From: Leptospirales bacterium
Lineage (GTDB): Bacteria > Spirochaetota > Leptospiria > Leptospirales > Leptospiraceae
DNA length: 64,000 nt
NCBI GenBank assembly: GCA_013297885.1
Contig: JAAFIR010000006.1
Location: 62,001 to 126,000 of the forward strand
Direction of reading: 5' to 3'
Shown here: positions 62,451-64,000 of the stretch, piece after piece
How the letters are laid out: each line of letters opens with the position of its first letter
Numbering within the stretch: the first letter of the stretch is position 1
Made by a program: the position numbers and the translations under genes
The notes under the pieces: model-generated
Told to the model about the DNA's origin: nothing
The model's database searches: none
The model's input: the letters and a program-made list of their open reading frames with translations, nothing else

Positions 62451-64000
62451 ATGTCCTTTGAAAAAAAGATCGATTTAACAATGGTGATTGGAATTATTTT
62501 AGTTCCAATCATTCTTTTTTTCTCTAATACAGAATGGTTTTATACCCCACCAGGTTGGCTAGATCCATTTATGTATCTTAGTTATTTTAAGTATTATTTT
62601 CAGCATGATCCTATTGCACACCTTGATTTATATTATAAATCTTCTAGATTGCCATGGATAATTCCTGGTTCAATTTTTTATAATTTATTTTCAAGTGGAA
62701 TAGCACATATTCTATTAAATTTTTTTATACTATATTATATTTATTTTATTTTTTATTTTTTAACTAGATTAATTACTTCAATCAACAATGCAGTAATCAT
62801 TACGATACTATTTTTATTTTATTCTGAACTACACGGTAACGGTGGTTGGGAATATCATATGATTATTAGTTTAGCCTATAACATAACTTCAATGTGTTTT
62901 TTAATTTTATTTTTAAAAAATAAAAAGAAAAAATCTTTAGCAGTTTTTTCGGGTGTTTTTTTTGCACTCGCTTTACATAACCATCCTCCTTTTTTAGTGA
63001 CATTGTCTTTAAATTTATTTTTAATTTTTAAATATAAAAAATTTCAAATTAAATTCTATTTTTATTATGGAATTTTATTTGCTATCGGAACTGTAAGTAT
63101 TACAATTTTTTTGATGCTTTATAATAAAATAAATGGTTACGATCCTTTATTTTTTATACATCAAATAAGATATATTATATCGCTAGGTAAAACTACCTCT
63201 GGAAATCAAAGCTGGCTCATTGATAGTAAACATCTTTTATTTGCTTTGAGTGTTTATATATTTTTAATACTTAAAAATCTTTATTCTTTAGCACAGAAAA
63301 AAATAAAATTTTATCCTTATGAAATATTTTATTTATTTATTTTTTCATTTTATTTATTCATGCAGATTAAAGGGCAGACAGTTTTAGAAACTGATTACCA
63401 AGCAATTCTACTTTCACCATTTGCATTTATTGGATTAGCAAAAACTTCTAAAAATTTAAAACAAATATTAGATTATAAACATATAATTTTTATTATATTC
63501 ATTCTTTTGTTTGGGTTCTCAATTATTAATCTATATATTTACAATTGGTTTATAAGCTTTAACTTTTCTAAAATTATAATTTTTAGTCTAAGCATTCTAG
63601 TTTTTATTATCGCAATTTATTTTATAAGGAATATCTCCTTAAAGTTTATTTCAATTAATCTTTTTTTTACCTCTTTTCTTTTTTCATCTTTTATGAATAA
63701 AAATATTATTAACTATTCAATTTCTACAAAATATAAATATGGAAAAGAACTCTTTGAAAACTTAAATAAATTGGATGATTTTCTTCAAGAACATAATCCT
63801 AAAACTTATACTAGAACATGGTATGATGCAATAGAAATAACTAAGCTAAAAAATGATTATGAATTTAATACTGGTAATCTATATGCAAGTTTATCTTCAC
63901 TTGATGGCTGGTGTGGGATTGTTTTAAATTGTGGCTCACCTAATCGTTATCCAAAAATATCTACAGAAGAGTTGAACCAATATCCTGATAAGTTTGAATT
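62451..64000 (+). CDS. Membrane glycosyltransferase-like protein (partial)
   Basis: The frame is open from ATG 62451 to the right edge, 516 codons. It begins MSFEKKIDLTMVIGIILVPI and has about ten to twelve hydrophobic spans with a first loop FYTPPGWLDPFMYLSYF. An extracytoplasmic C-terminal part follows from about residue 425 (YGKELFENLNKLDDFLQEHN, DGWCGIVLNCGSPNRYPK). The layout suggests a GT-C membrane glycosyltransferase, similar in plan to the genes at 50772 and 53360 but not obviously related in sequence. Confidence 0.7.
   Translation, partial: MSFEKKIDLTMVIGIILVPIILFFSNTEWFYTPPGWLDPFMYLSYFKYYFQHDPIAHLDLYYKSSRLPWIIPGSIFYNLFSSGIAHILLNFFILYYIYFIFYFLTRLITSINNAVIITILFLFYSELHGNGGWEYHMIISLAYNITSMCFLILFLKNKKKKSLAVFSGVFFALALHNHPPFLVTLSLNLFLIFKYKKFQIKFYFYYGILFAIGTVSITIFLMLYNKINGYDPLFFIHQIRYIISLGKTTSGNQSWLIDSKHLLFALSVYIFLILKNLYSLAQKKIKFYPYEIFYLFIFSFYLFMQIKGQTVLETDYQAILLSPFAFIGLAKTSKNLKQILDYKHIIFIIFILLFGFSIINLYIYNWFISFNFSKIIIFSLSILVFIIAIYFIRNISLKFISINLFFTSFLFSSFMNKNIINYSISTKYKYGKELFENLNKLDDFLQEHNPKTYTRTWYDAIEITKLKNDYEFNTGNLYASLSSLDGWCGIVLNCGSPNRYPKISTEELNQYPDKFE

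Overview
The window is very AT-rich, gene-dense bacterial DNA that looks like a leptospiral spirochaete (Leptospiraceae or a close, lower-GC relative). The evidence is indirect: relaxed spirochaete-type lipoprotein signals; intergenic repeats that begin GGGCGAAT or GCGTTA and end CGCCC, of a kind I associate with leptospiral genomes; a parA-parB-rep cassette close to metF, which recalls the second chromosome (CII) of Leptospira where metF maps; and a MarR-type EPS regulator at the left edge of a large surface-polysaccharide locus. I see no rRNA, tRNA, CRISPR array or insertion sequence.

Layout. 1-5.3 kb (minus): a MoxR AAA+ ATPase, a DUF58 (vWA-like) protein and a BatD-like membrane protein, preceded by a 776-residue fusion of an isochorismatase-like domain, a kinase-like phosphotransferase domain and a dual-specificity phosphatase. 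5.3-11 kb (minus): a beta-helix lipoprotein, a secreted alpha/beta hydrolase, a ferritin-like protein and a helical-repeat protein, separated by long structured intergenic repeats. 11.5-13.4 kb (plus): a polyamine operon with two SpeD-family enzymes and SpeE. 13.7-20.8 kb: an EEP-family hydrolase, an AlgI-like O-acyltransferase, a DEDDh exonuclease, and an orphan group of two paralogous proteins with an AAA/Fis regulator that lacks GAFTGA.

20.9-23.4 kb is a replicon-maintenance module (ParA, ParB and an initiator-like protein with HTH and DnaA-N-like parts). It is followed by an 837-residue discoidin/tail-fibre-repeat protein, metF and a lipoprotein. A second, divergent parAB pair on the minus strand (28.6-30.1 kb) is translationally coupled to a membrane protein and carries two matching 21-bp palindromes that are candidate centromere sites. 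A TPP riboswitch precedes thiC, and queA follows.

From 33.3 kb to the right edge all genes lie on the plus strand and form an ABC-transporter-dependent surface polysaccharide (probably O-antigen) cluster: MarR-EPS regulator, carbamoyltransferase with SxtJ and DUF5989 partners, Wzm/Wzt exporter, methyltransferases, glycosyltransferases, a WlbA/WlbB-type route to a 2,3-diamino-uronic acid, a sugar N-formyltransferase, two DegT aminotransferases, acetyltransferases, two large tandem paralogous membrane proteins, two SGNH proteins, SDR epimerases and a C-methyltransferase. Genes are tightly packed with ATGA/TAATG overlaps. Three tiny ORFs bridge gaps so that their stop codons overlap or touch the next start.

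The points most worth follow-up are the MoxR/vWA/kinase-phosphatase locus, four copies of a covarying three-way-junction element, the tandem SpeD paralogue, the two ParAB systems with their palindromes, and the bridging mini-ORFs.
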